From positions 1 to 37,929 of the forward strand of contig CAIKNE010000056.1 in the NCBI GenBank assembly GCA_903828695.1: 37,929 bases of DNA. Reading direction: 5' to 3'. Of the stretch, positions 20,593-28,797 are shown piece by piece (within the stretch, counting starts at the first letter, position 1; each line of letters begins with the position of its first letter). A program made the position numbers and the translations under genes. The stretch comes from an uncultured Burkholderiales bacterium. Lineage in GTDB: Bacteria; Pseudomonadota; Gammaproteobacteria; Burkholderiales; Burkholderiaceae_C. The notes beneath the pieces are model-generated. The model was not told where the DNA came from. It searched no databases and saw only the letters and a program-made list of their open reading frames with translations.

Positions 20593-21516
20593 ATGTATCA
20601 GCCAATCAAGATCTCTACAAACGAATTCATTCCCATTCGGGGTCACGACTATCATGTGCGTGTATGGGGGGATCCTTCAAAAACCTACACAACCAAGCCC
20701 CTGGTGCTACTCCACGGCTGGATGGACGTGGGTGCATCGTTCCAATTTTTGGTCGATTCGCTCAAAGGTGAAAGACTGATCCTTGCTCCGGATTGGCGGG
20801 GTTTTGGATTCACCAAAAATCGTTTGCAAAGCGCTGAGTCTCAAGACCATTTCTATTTCGCGGACTATTTGGGCGATCTTGAATTCTTAATTGATCATTA
20901 TTTCCCGGCCCAAACCATTGACTTACTCGGACACAGTATGGGGGGGAATATCTGCATGCTGTATGCAGGTATTCGAACTGAGAGGATAGGTAAGCTCATT
21001 AACCTGGAAGGATTCGGCATGCCCAGCTCTCGCCCTTCACAGGCGCCCACTCGTTACGCGAAATGGTTGGATGAACTGAAAAAATACAACAAAGGTGAGA
21101 TCACTTTACAGCCCTACACCAGCAGTGAAGCGGTTGCACAGCGATTGATCAAAACAAATCCGAGAATCTCCATTGATAAAGCCCAATGGCTTGCGACGCA
21201 ATGGGCTCAACCGGACGCACAAGGCCTGTGGCATATACAGGGTGCTGCAGCTCACAAGATCAGCAGCGCCAATTTGTACCGCGTCGATGAGGCCCGGGAG
21301 GTTCACAAAAGAATCACCGCACCCGTGCTTTGTGTGACAGGGGAAGAGGACAGCTTAAAAAAATGGTTTAACGAGCATTACAAAATAGAGGAGTTTTACG
21401 ACCGGATGAAAGAAGTTTCAAATATCACTCACCATCAGCTTGCTGAATGCGGACATATGCTGCACCACGATCAACCTGAGTCGCTCGCACAGGTCATTGA
21501 GTCTTTTTTAGCATAA
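20593..21516 (+). CDS. Alpha/beta hydrolase
   Basis: 307 residues, ATG start. Features of the alpha/beta hydrolase fold: VLLHGWMDVGASFQFLVDSL with the oxyanion-hole HG at 41-42, LILAPDWRGFGFTK, the nucleophile elbow GHSMGG with Ser115, the acid in CVTGEEDSL near 255, and the catalytic His in ECGHMLHHDQPE near 290. A cap region of about 90 residues sits between the nucleophile strand and the acid. Substrate is not predictable. The flavoprotein gene follows 37 bp later on the same strand. Confidence 0.9.
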   Translation: MYQPIKISTNEFIPIRGHDYHVRVWGDPSKTYTTKPLVLLHGWMDVGASFQFLVDSLKGERLILAPDWRGFGFTKNRLQSAESQDHFYFADYLGDLEFLIDHYFPAQTIDLLGHSMGGNICMLYAGIRTERIGKLINLEGFGMPSSRPSQAPTRYAKWLDELKKYNKGEITLQPYTSSEAVAQRLIKTNPRISIDKAQWLATQWAQPDAQGLWHIQGAAAHKISSANLYRVDEAREVHKRITAPVLCVTGEEDSLKKWFNEHYKIEEFYDRMKEVSNITHHQLAECGHMLHHDQPESLAQVIESFLA

Positions 21517-21553
21517 AAAGAATCAACCCAATAAATAGTTACAACCTTCACTC

Positions 21554-22843
21554 ATGAAGCCCTTAGACCGCAATGATCCGAATACGTTTGACGCAGTCAT
21601 TTTGGGGGGAGGTGCTGCGGGGCTCTTTTGCGCAGGGGTCAGCGCCTCCCGCGGATTAAAGGTTCTACTGATTGATCACAGCGAAAAATTAGCGGAGAAA
21701 ATTCGTATCTCCGGCGGTGGGAGATGTAACTTTACGAACATCAACATTGATCCACAAACTCCGCACAAATATTTTCTAGGTGAGAATCCCCAGTTTTGCA
21801 GAAGTGCATTATCCAAGTACACACCCCATGATTTTCTAGAACTGATCCAACGCTACAAAGTTCCTTTTCATGAGAAACACAAAGGACAGCTCTTTTGTGA
21901 CCGCTCTGCACAAGACATTATTGATGTGTTGCTGAGCGAATGCAACACCAGTCCAGTCGGCTCAACCGAAATTCGCAATCCCTGCAAAGTGATACGCATA
22001 GAGTACTGCGAAAACAAATTGCACAACCCGGGCGACTCAAGCTTCAATGCTCATGGGTTTTACAACGTCACAACTGATTTGGCGCCGGTTAAATGCCGAT
22101 CCCTGGTTGTTGCTACAGGGGGATTATCCATTGCGCAAATTGGCGCCAGTGATTTCGGCTATTCAATCGCTAAGCAATTTAATCTACCCGTTGTACCTAC
22201 TCGCCCTGCGCTCGTACCCCTTACTTTTCAAGCGAATTCATGGGCTCCTTATGCACACTTAAGCGGACTGTCTTTGCCCGTGATGATTGGTACGGGGCAA
22301 AAGAAGTCACGAATTGAATTTGCTGAGGATCTGCTCTTCACCCACAAAGGCCTATCTGGGCCTGCAGTGCTTCAAATATCGAGTTACTGGAACCCAGCCA
22401 ACACTATCGATATCAATTTAACGCCTGAACTCGATTTGCAAGATACTTTCTTGCAAACCAAAAAGACCTCCCGCAAACTACTGATCAATGAATTATCCGG
22501 CTGGCTTCCCAACCGTCTCGCTCAAGCCTGGATTGATCAAAAAACAACACTTGCGAACCCCATCAATCAAATTACAGATCAAGCGCTGAGCGAACTTGCC
22601 CAAAACCTGCAGCACTGGGAAATTCAACCCGCAGGGACAGAAGGATACAAGAAAGCGGAGGTCACAGCCGGAGGAGTTGATACCAAAGTACTATCTCAAA
22701 AGACAATGGAGTCTACCCAGCCTGGGCTTTACTTTATTGGAGAGGTCGTTGACATCACCGGATGGCTGGGTGGTTATAACTTTCAATGGGCCTGGTCTAG
22801 CGGCTTTGCATGTGGCCAAAGTCTCCCTCAGCTTAACAATTAG
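21554..22843 (+). CDS. FAD-dependent oxidoreductase of the HI0933/YhiN (BaiN-like) family
   Basis: 429 residues. The N-terminal dinucleotide-binding motif is DAVILGGGAAGLFCAGVSASRG at about 13-34, followed by ISGGGRCNFTN, a family hallmark, at about 53-63. The middle part has LVVATGGLSIAQIGASDFGYSIA and the C-terminal part has EVTAGGVDTKVL and the closing FIGEVVDITGWLGGYNFQWAWSSG, both diagnostic of HI0933-like proteins. Members are cytosolic flavoproteins; a few act as bile-acid or flavin-linked reductases but most have no known role. The last stretch before rpsU is free of genes and contains the rpsU promoter. Confidence 0.92.
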   Translation: MKPLDRNDPNTFDAVILGGGAAGLFCAGVSASRGLKVLLIDHSEKLAEKIRISGGGRCNFTNINIDPQTPHKYFLGENPQFCRSALSKYTPHDFLELIQRYKVPFHEKHKGQLFCDRSAQDIIDVLLSECNTSPVGSTEIRNPCKVIRIEYCENKLHNPGDSSFNAHGFYNVTTDLAPVKCRSLVVATGGLSIAQIGASDFGYSIAKQFNLPVVPTRPALVPLTFQANSWAPYAHLSGLSLPVMIGTGQKKSRIEFAEDLLFTHKGLSGPAVLQISSYWNPANTIDINLTPELDLQDTFLQTKKTSRKLLINELSGWLPNRLAQAWIDQKTTLANPINQITDQALSELAQNLQHWEIQPAGTEGYKKAEVTAGGVDTKVLSQKTMESTQPGLYFIGEVVDITGWLGGYNFQWAWSSGFACGQSLPQLNN

Positions 22844-22874
22844 TCCAGTCGGCTCAGGTTTGAGGCGTACGCAG

Positions 22875-22902
22875 TAGACAAAGCACGCATTGAGGTTATA
22901 AT
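22875..22902 (+). promoter_or_regulatory. Probable sigma-70 promoter of rpsU
   Basis: TAGACA at 22875-22880 (one mismatch to TTGACA) and a perfect TATAAT at 22897-22902, with a 16-bp spacer. Transcription would begin near 22909, giving a 5' leader of about 120 bases before the rpsU ATG. Confidence 0.7.
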
Positions 22903-22924
22903 TTAACGCTTATTTGGCTAATTT

Positions 22925-22996
22925 CCCAACGGCCGCAAACAAGTAGTTGGGGTATCAATCGCAGTCATTGATTCGGGGCTCTTCGATCTTCCTCGA
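22925..22996 (+). promoter_or_regulatory. Structured 5' leader of rpsU (three consecutive hairpins)
   Basis: Hairpin 1: CCCAAC 22925-22930 with GTTGGG 22946-22951. Hairpin 2: ATCAAT 22954-22959 with ATTGAT 22967-22972, 7-base loop. Hairpin 3, weak: TCGA 22983-22986 with TCGA 22993-22996. All stems are perfect. Leaders of ribosomal protein genes often bind their own product; no such element is known to me for this gene here, so the role is inferred. Confidence 0.4.
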
Positions 22997-23029
22997 TTAA
23001 GTGATCTGCACAATTTGAAAAATCCGTTA

Positions 23030-23242
23030 ATGACAACAATTCGATTAAAAGAGAACGAGCCCTTTGACGTTGCACTCCGTCGTTTCAAACGAACCATAGA
23101 AAAATTAGGTTTGTTGACAGAACTGAGAGCTCGTGAGTTTTATGAAAAGCCAACTGCTGAGCGTAAGCGTAAGAAGGCAGCTGCTGTTAAACGCCATTAC
23201 AAGCGCGTGCGCAGTATGCAATTGCCTAAGAAGATGTATTAA
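23030..23242 (+). CDS. rpsU: 30S ribosomal protein bS21
   Basis: 70 residues from ATG 23030, beginning [20 protein letters not shown] and continuing with [20 protein letters not shown] and a basic tail [19 protein letters not shown] ending LPKKMY. This is a near-exact bS21 of the Comamonadaceae/Burkholderiales type. Family knowledge: bS21 sits near the 3' end of 16S rRNA on the small subunit and aids initiation. A TTG five codons upstream is possible but not conserved. There is no visible Shine-Dalgarno before the ATG. A strong terminator follows, so it is a single-gene unit. Confidence 0.97.
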   Translation: MTTIRLKENEPFDVALRRFKRTIEKLGLLTELRAREFYEKPTAERKRKKAAAVKRHYKRVRSMQLPKKMY

Positions 23243-23275
23243 TACACCCGCTGAATAAGTAGCTTAGAGCGCAAG

Positions 23276-23311
23276 GGCTCGCACGGGAAAAACCCGAGCG
23301 GGCCTTTTTTT
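23276..23311 (+). terminator. Rho-independent terminator after rpsU
   Basis: Arms 23276-23287 (GGCTCGCACGGG) and 23293-23304 (CCCGAGCGGGCC) pair at eleven of twelve positions, counting one G-U pair, around an AAAAA loop. A run of seven T (23305-23311) follows directly. Confidence 0.92.
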
Positions 23312-23367
23312 CTTGTGCAGACGAGTTTCACCCATTCAACCATTAAACCGTTTATTTCGGAGAACTG

Positions 23368-23811
23368 ATGAGCTTAAAAGATCAAATCACAGAAGACATG
23401 AAAAACGCCATGCGCGCCAAAGAGACTCAAAAGTTGGGAACGATCCGACTGTTACAAGCTGCTATCAAGCAGCGTGAGGTCGATGAGCGCATTACTTTGG
23501 ACGACGCTGCAGTGATTGCAATTGTTGACAAGCTGATCAAACAGCGCAAAGACTCGGTTGCAGCTTACACCAGCGCTGGGCGTCAAGACTTGGCTGATCA
23601 AGAAACACTAGAGATGGGGATCTTAGAGGCTTACCTCCCAGAGCGTTTGAGTGCTGAGGAGATCACAAGCGCTGTAAAAGCCTTGGTAACAGAGCTGGGT
23701 GCAAGCGGCGCTGGTGATATGGGCAAAGTGATGGGCGCGGCTAAATCGCGCTTTTCCGGCAAGGCAGATATGGGGCTTGTAAGCGCAGCAGTAAAGGCTG
23801 CACTTAGTTAA
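23368..23811 (+). CDS. GatB/YqeY domain protein
   Basis: 147 residues, ATG with CGGAG about seven bases before it. Begins MSLKDQITEDMKNAMRAKET, then GTIRLLQAAIKQREVDER, DKLIKQRKDSVAAYTSAGRQDLADQE and EILEAYLPERLS-like MGILEAYLPERLSAEEI, all standard for YqeY. The C-terminal half is the GatB tail-like helical domain with MGKVMGAAKSRFSGKADMG. Related to the tail of amidotransferase subunit GatB; the standalone protein probably binds tRNA but its function is not settled. It lies downstream of rpsU, a common arrangement, but is separated from it by the terminator. Confidence 0.93.
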   Translation: MSLKDQITEDMKNAMRAKETQKLGTIRLLQAAIKQREVDERITLDDAAVIAIVDKLIKQRKDSVAAYTSAGRQDLADQETLEMGILEAYLPERLSAEEITSAVKALVTELGASGAGDMGKVMGAAKSRFSGKADMGLVSAAVKAALS

Positions 23812-23824
23812 AGCAAACCGCAGC

Positions 23825-25243
23825 TCAAGCCGAGCCAGCGATCTTCATTTTGTTGATCAGCACGGAGCCAATCGTTTTGGCTCCGTAGTTATAGGCATCA
23901 GCCCCTACGGCGACGATACCCTTGTACATATCCAGCAAATTACCCGCAATCGTTATCTCTTGTACGGGGAAAGCAATCTCTCCCTTTTCTACCCAAAATC
24001 CACTCGCACCCCTGGAGTAATCCCCGGTCACCGAATTAACACCTTGACCCATGAGCTCGATCACAAAAAGGCCAGTGCCTAGTTTTTTGAGCATCTCGCC
24101 CAAGTCGTCTTTGGGTTGCGTTAGTTTTGAGCTGAGCGTCAAATTGTGTGAACCTCCCGCATTCCCGGTGGTTTTCATGCCCAGTTTGCGCGCTGAATAA
24201 GTGCTCAAAAAATAGCCTTGAATCTTTCCGTCCTCAATCACCTGTCGTGCCTGAGTGATAACGCCCTCATCATCAAAGGGAGAACTTCCCTTGCCGCGCA
24301 TAACAAATGGATCCTCGTACACATTGATGTGATTCGGTAGTACTTGCTGACCAAGGGAGTCCATCAAAAAACTACTCTTTCTGTACAAAGCACCACCACT
24401 GATCGCTTGTATGAGGTGGCCCAACAAACCCGCTGCCAAGGGAGCCTCAAAGAGAACGGGACAGCTGGTGGTCTGGATTTTTCTAGCGTGCATGCGACTG
24501 AGCGCGCGCTCTGCGGCGTAGCGCCCCACACTATGCGCTGAAGCCAAGTCCTTGGCTGAACGCATGGAGCTGTACCAAGAATCCCTTTGCATTTCATCGC
24601 CCTCACCCGCAATCGGTGCAACAGACAGGCTGTGCCTTGAGCTTGCGTAGCCACCCTTAAATCCGTTGGTGTGGGCACTAAAGAAGTGACTTTGCTGGGC
24701 AGAGACTGCTGCGCCCTCACTGTTGGAGATGAGGGGGCTTGTCTCAAAAGCCGCAGCCTCGCACTCAAGTGCCAGCTCAAGCGCCCCCGAGCTATCAATT
24801 GCCCAGGGGTGAAATAAATCTAAATTGCGGTGATGTGTTGATATGTACTCAGCCTCTGGGAGACCCGCAACGGGATCTTCTGCTGTAAATTTAGCGATAT
24901 CGTAAGCTGCTTGAACAGTGCGCTGTATAGCCGCGTCCGAGTAGTCAGACGTACTGGCGTTACCCCTTCTCTTGCCCACATAAACCGTTACGCCCAAAGA
25001 CTTATCCCTGTTGCGCTCCACATTCTCGAGTTCACCTTTACGCACTGAGACGCTCAAACCGCATCCCTCCGAGGCCTCGGCAGCAGCGTCGGTTGCGCCC
25101 AATTTTTTGGCATGCGCAAGTGCCTTATTCACCAACTCCTCAAATTGCTCGCGGGTGTGACTAAACCCCCCTGATTGATGAGCCTGTTCAGAGTTAGAGG
25201 CAGGAGTGGTCAAAGTGGGTGAATGATGAGACAAAGAGGGCAT
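23825..25243 (-). CDS. pmbA: Metalloprotease-related protein TldE (PmbA)
   Basis: 472 residues; the E. coli protein has 450, and the excess is a polar N-terminal leader of about 25 residues. Motifs: ATDAAAEASEGCGLSVSVRKGELENVE and RDKSLGVTVYVGKRRGNASTSDYS, then YRKSSFLMDSLGQQVLP, FDDEGVITQ, GYFLSTYSARKLGMKTTGNAGG, and VNSVTGDYSRGASGFWVEKGEI. Family knowledge: TldE pairs with TldD in a heterodimeric protease that trims peptides such as microcins and degrades unfolded chains; TldE itself lacks the HExxH site, consistent with none seen here. tldD is not in the window. It is divergent from yjgA, the conserved arrangement. Confidence 0.95.
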   Translation of the reverse strand: MPSLSHHSPTLTTPASNSEQAHQSGGFSHTREQFEELVNKALAHAKKLGATDAAAEASEGCGLSVSVRKGELENVERNRDKSLGVTVYVGKRRGNASTSDYSDAAIQRTVQAAYDIAKFTAEDPVAGLPEAEYISTHHRNLDLFHPWAIDSSGALELALECEAAAFETSPLISNSEGAAVSAQQSHFFSAHTNGFKGGYASSRHSLSVAPIAGEGDEMQRDSWYSSMRSAKDLASAHSVGRYAAERALSRMHARKIQTTSCPVLFEAPLAAGLLGHLIQAISGGALYRKSSFLMDSLGQQVLPNHINVYEDPFVMRGKGSSPFDDEGVITQARQVIEDGKIQGYFLSTYSARKLGMKTTGNAGGSHNLTLSSKLTQPKDDLGEMLKKLGTGLFVIELMGQGVNSVTGDYSRGASGFWVEKGEIAFPVQEITIAGNLLDMYKGIVAVGADAYNYGAKTIGSVLINKMKIAGSA

Positions 25244-25403
25244 AGTGGATAGGGAGTACGAAAAGTCGTCAATAACGGTCTGGGTGTAACAGGTCGAGCA
25301 GGTACAAGTTTGTCAAGACTTTGGCAGTCCGAGCACTATTGTCGCTCATTGGGGATATATGATACTAGGGTACATTGAACCCCCTAAAAAAAGACAGATA
25401 TTC

Positions 25404-26063
25404 ATGGCTAAGAAACTGAAAAAAGGTTATTTCGTCAGAGGCCAATTTGTGGCCGAGGGCAGTGAGCTGGACTTAGAGTTGAAGCGGGAGTTAAAGGGTA
25501 CGGACTCACTGAGCAAAACCGACCTAAAACGCGAAAGCTCGGAGCTCCAAGATCTAGGAGAGTCTCTGCTTATTCTGAGGCAAGATTTAGTCGAAAAGCT
25601 CAGCACAGCCGGGCACCTACCTGACAGCCTGATAGACGCCGTCGAACAAGCCAAGAAGATCACCAACTTTGAGGGCAAAAGACGACAACTCCAGTATGTG
25701 GGTAAGCTCATGCGTAAACTCGATGAGCAAGATGTCCAGGCCCTTAGAGCCAGCCTAGAGGAGCAACAATCCGGTAGCGCGCATGAGACTCAAATGCTCC
25801 ACCTGGCGGAGGCTTGGCGCGAGCGCTTGCTCAAAGAGGACGAGGCACTGGAGTCTTGGCACCTGGCTCATGCGAGCTGCGACTTACAAGAGCTCAGAGC
25901 CCTTATCAGACAGGCCAGACGTGACAATAAAACCCAACCCAGTGACATCTCCAAGGGGCTCGCACCAAGACAAAGCAAAGCCTACAGGGAGTTGTTTCAA
26001 ATGATCAAAGAGCATCTTGAAACTGATGACTCCAGCGACAGTGAAGACCCTTTGAAGGATTGA
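25404..26063 (+). CDS. darP: Ribosome-associated protein YjgA (DarP, DUF615)
   Basis: 219 residues from ATG 25404 (MAKKLKKGYFVRG); an ATG at 25359 would add 15 residues that match nothing. The family core is SKTDLKRESSELQDLGESLL followed by several charged helices, IRQARRDNKTQPSD, and the C-terminal SKAYRELFQMIKEHLE. Family knowledge: DarP binds late 50S assembly intermediates and promotes peptidyl-transferase centre maturation. The N-terminal 40 residues before the core are an extension found in related Burkholderiales proteins as far as I recall. mog starts one base after the stop, so they are probably co-translated. Confidence 0.92.
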   Translation: MAKKLKKGYFVRGQFVAEGSELDLELKRELKGTDSLSKTDLKRESSELQDLGESLLILRQDLVEKLSTAGHLPDSLIDAVEQAKKITNFEGKRRQLQYVGKLMRKLDEQDVQALRASLEEQQSGSAHETQMLHLAEAWRERLLKEDEALESWHLAHASCDLQELRALIRQARRDNKTQPSDISKGLAPRQSKAYRELFQMIKEHLETDDSSDSEDPLKD

Positions 26064-26064
26064 G

Positions 26065-26661
26065 ATGAATACCGCCAATGCAAAATACGATACCGTCAAA
26101 ATTGGTTTAGTCTCTATTAGCGACCGAGCAAGCTCAGGCGTTTATGAGGATAAGGGGTTGCCTGCACTCACCCAGTGGCTTCAAAAGGCGTTGCTCAACC
26201 CGGTTGAATTTGAGAGTCGCTTAATCGCTGATGAGCAAGCGATCATCGAACGCAATTTGATTGAACTGGTGGAGCGGGGTTGCTCACTGATCTTAACAAC
26301 GGGGGGAACTGGTCCCGCTCCCAGGGACGTGACACCAGAGGCGACGCTGGCCGTTGCTCACAAAGTCATGCCCGGTTTTGGTGAGCAAATGCGCCAGATT
26401 AGCTTGAACTTTGTCCCCACTGCAATTTTGTCAAGGCAAACAGCTGTGATCAGGGATAAGAGTTTAATCATCAACCTACCCGGGCAACCCAAGTCCATTG
26501 AGGAAACCTTGACCGGACTAAAAGGGGAGCAAGGAGAGGTGATCGCGCACGGGATTTTCGCAGCAGTGCCCTACTGCGTTGATTTAATTGGCGGGCCCTA
26601 TATAGAGACAGCGGAGAGCATATGTAGAGCCTTCCGTCCTAAAAGTGCGATCAAAAAATAA
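26065..26661 (+). CDS. mog: Molybdopterin adenylyltransferase
   Basis: Adenylylates molybdopterin to prepare it for molybdenum insertion in molybdenum cofactor synthesis. 198 residues. Begins with VKIGLVSISDRASSGVYEDKGLPAL, then LILTTGGTGPAPRDVTPEAT, the MoaB/Mog nucleotide- and pterin-binding signature, MPGFGEQMRQISL, and LIINLPGQPKSIEETL. One base separates its ATG from the yjgA stop (TGAGATG), suggesting one transcript. It is the only molybdenum cofactor gene in the window, so the rest of the pathway must lie elsewhere. Confidence 0.95.
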   Translation: MNTANAKYDTVKIGLVSISDRASSGVYEDKGLPALTQWLQKALLNPVEFESRLIADEQAIIERNLIELVERGCSLILTTGGTGPAPRDVTPEATLAVAHKVMPGFGEQMRQISLNFVPTAILSRQTAVIRDKSLIINLPGQPKSIEETLTGLKGEQGEVIAHGIFAAVPYCVDLIGGPYIETAESICRAFRPKSAIKK

Positions 26662-26702
26662 GAGCAGAACGGCGGGAAATAACCGGCTGATACCAACGCT
26701 GA

Positions 26703-27149
26703 TTAGTTATTGCGCTGGTTCATGTTGCCGCGGAACTGACCACCGCGCTCAATCTCCAACTCAGAGTAGTCCAACTTACCGCTGACAACGCCTGAGGAGT
26801 GAATGATGATGTGGTTCTCACAAGTGACGTCTTCGTGCAATTCGCCTTGAACGTCAATTTCTTTGGCCTTCACTTTTCCGGTGATGTGACCTGTCTTCCC
26901 AATTTGTAAAGAATCTGTAGTAACTTCACCGCTTACCTTGCCATTGATGATGGCCATACCAGGGACAGTGATGGACCCGCTGAAGGTAACGCCCTCACCG
27001 ATCATTAAATTATTATTGTCAGAATTAGAGCGTTTGGGCTCAACTGCTAATGGCTCTTCTGAACTGCGCTGAGCTTGTTCACGGATGATCTGTGATCTGC
27101 GTCTTTGCTCTTCAAGTCTGTTTCTGAGTTCTAAATCTTCTTTTGCCAT
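26703..27149 (-). CDS. Bactofilin (polymer-forming cytoskeletal protein)
   Basis: 148 residues. An N-terminal charged, mostly helical and disordered stretch of about 47 residues is followed by the bactofilin beta-helix core: LMIGEGVTFSGSITVPGMAIINGKVSGEV, IGKTGHITGKVKAKEIDVQGELHEDV and HSSGVVSGKLDYSELEIERGGQFRG. The Gly-x-hydrophobic periodicity of a beta solenoid runs from about 50 to 140. Family knowledge: bactofilins polymerise without nucleotide and scaffold envelope or shape-related processes. It converges on mog; no M23 peptidase gene, a frequent partner, is nearby. Confidence 0.93.
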   Translation of the reverse strand: MAKEDLELRNRLEEQRRRSQIIREQAQRSSEEPLAVEPKRSNSDNNNLMIGEGVTFSGSITVPGMAIINGKVSGEVTTDSLQIGKTGHITGKVKAKEIDVQGELHEDVTCENHIIIHSSGVVSGKLDYSELEIERGGQFRGNMNQRNN

Positions 27150-27386
27150 AAGTTGCCCCGACTAGTGTTGCCGTAACTATAGCGCATTTGGAGTATCTTT
27201 TCTGAAATCTGAGTAATTTTGTGAGTACAAAAGAGTCGTTTTCATAACACAGCAGGTTATGACTTCAACTTTTATATCAATTTGGAGCCTATTCGCTGGT
27301 AATTTAAGAAAGATATTAGCCCCATTCTTAACTGCCAAGAGCTGGGTTACAGGCTTAGAAACGGGTTCTATACACCTGACTCATCC

Positions 27387-27980
27387 CTAAAGTGCAGTCG
27401 AATCAAACTCAGCCTCATGCCTGCGCTTTTTGAGACGAAAGACCATGAAAACCACCACTGCCAAATTGCCGATCAAAACACACGCGTTGATGGTGGTTGT
27501 GTGGGCGATCAAGTGATTTAGCTCAAGGGGCAGGTACAAGGAGCCCGACAAAGCGGCCAACCACTCCGCCCAAGCCCTGTCTTTCCAAAGCCCGTATGCC
27601 TCAACCAAACGAATTACCGCATACAAGACGGCAACGGCAAAGATGGCGTAAACGTTAGAGGTGGCAATCCAATTGGCAGTTTCAATGAGGAGTTGGGGAT
27701 AGTGTGCCTCAGGATCTAGATGAAAATGTCCAATCAAAGCGTAGGCTATTCTCCTTACGTCTTTGTGAGCAAGTGAGAGGAGCCCCAAACTCGCAGCAAT
27801 TGCCGCCAACCCCTTAACAGCCTCAAATACTGCAATGGTTAAGAGGGCTCCGCGGGACTTGCCCACGACAGAGGGAGTCAATAACTCAGTGACATGTGAC
27901 TCATCCAGATGAGCCCCGGAGCTTGAAGGTGATGTCATGTTGAGATCATTAGGGACTTGGGGATTAAGTAGTTGCCGCAT
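27387..27980 (-). CDS. DUF2127 family membrane protein
   Basis: 197 residues from ATG 27980; ATG 27938 is an alternative that removes 14 residues of a polar tail, and no start has a good ribosome binding site. Hydrophobic segments near residues 45-70, 105-125, 135-155 and 160-180 predict about four membrane passes. KGLAAIAASLGLLSLAHKDV and AWAEWLAALSGSLYLPLELNHL match the DUF2127 pattern as I know it. A basic tail, FRLKKRRHEAEFD, ends the protein. Function unknown. It lies about 50 bp downstream of cysE on the same strand, so it may be at the end of the trmJ-cysE transcript. Confidence 0.85.
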   Translation of the reverse strand: MRQLLNPQVPNDLNMTSPSSSGAHLDESHVTELLTPSVVGKSRGALLTIAVFEAVKGLAAIAASLGLLSLAHKDVRRIAYALIGHFHLDPEAHYPQLLIETANWIATSNVYAIFAVAVLYAVIRLVEAYGLWKDRAWAEWLAALSGSLYLPLELNHLIAHTTTINACVLIGNLAVVVFMVFRLKKRRHEAEFDSTAL

Positions 27981-28030
27981 CACTTAGGGTTACGGCGTGG
28001 GCAAGGTCTATTGCGAAATATGAACTCATA

Positions 28031-28795
28031 TCAATCCAGTAATTTGTTAAGTCGCTCAGACTCAAATTGACTGGTCTTCGCAGCTCCACTGGGCATCTGT
28101 GCCGTGGACCCTTCAGAGAGCTTTTGCAGCGTAGCCCACAGCAATGCAATTTGCGCTTCCTGGGACTGCGCGTTGTCAATCAGACCGCGCAGGGCTTGAC
28201 TCACGGGATCATCGTTTTGGGTCACTCCGTAGGCAGAAAAACCCATTTTAGAGGCCACCTCCTCGCGCACAACGTCGGACGCCTGAACGATGATGCGAGC
28301 TGGATTACCCACCGCTGTGGCGCCCTTGGGAACAGGCTTGGTCACTACAGCGTTGCTACCTATTTTGGCTCCGTCGCCCACCTCAAAGCCGCCGAGCACT
28401 TTTGCGCCAGCGCCTACCACAACATCCTTACCAAGGGTCGGGTGGCGTTTGGTGTTTTTATAAAGACTGGTACCCCCCAATGTAACCCCTTGGTAGATCG
28501 TACAACCGTCCCCTACCACCGCAGTCTCCCCAATCACCAAACCCATTGCGTGATCCAAGAAGACGCGCTCTCCGATAAACGCTGCAGGATGAATCTCAAT
28601 ACCTGTCAGCCAGCGCGAAAAGTTGGAGATGAACCGAGCCAGCCAATAAAACTTGTGATTCCAAAGTTGGTGCGCAGTGCGGTGAAAGATAAGGGCGTGA
28701 ACGCCGGGATAGCAGGTCAAAACCTCGAGCCAACTCCTGGCCGCGGGGTCTCGGTCCAAAATGCACTGAATGTCGGATCTCAATCTCTTAAACAT
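28031..28795 (-). CDS. cysE: Serine O-acetyltransferase
   Basis: Acetylates serine to O-acetylserine, the first step of cysteine synthesis. 254 residues, near the usual 250-270. The N-terminal helical part ends with the sequence [21 protein letters not shown], then hexapeptide repeats with [23 protein letters not shown], where the catalytic Asp-His pair lies, [10 protein letters not shown] and [20 protein letters not shown]. The C-terminal tail past residue 200 is long and polar, not the short Ile-ending tail of E. coli CysE that docks into CysK; whether it can form the cysteine synthase complex is uncertain. Two bases separate its ATG from the trmJ stop. Confidence 0.94.
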   Translation of the reverse strand: MFKRLRSDIQCILDRDPAARSWLEVLTCYPGVHALIFHRTAHQLWNHKFYWLARFISNFSRWLTGIEIHPAAFIGERVFLDHAMGLVIGETAVVGDGCTIYQGVTLGGTSLYKNTKRHPTLGKDVVVGAGAKVLGGFEVGDGAKIGSNAVVTKPVPKGATAVGNPARIIVQASDVVREEVASKMGFSAYGVTQNDDPVSQALRGLIDNAQSQEAQIALLWATLQKLSEGSTAQMPSGAAKTSQFESERLNKLLD

Positions 28796-28797
28796 CT

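Noticed and set aside
27259-27390. Short plus-strand frame of 43 codons starting MTSTFISIWS between bactofilin and DUF2127 genes
   Set aside because: No ribosome binding site, runs into the 3' end of the DUF2127 gene, and has no recognisable composition or family. A chance frame is likely.
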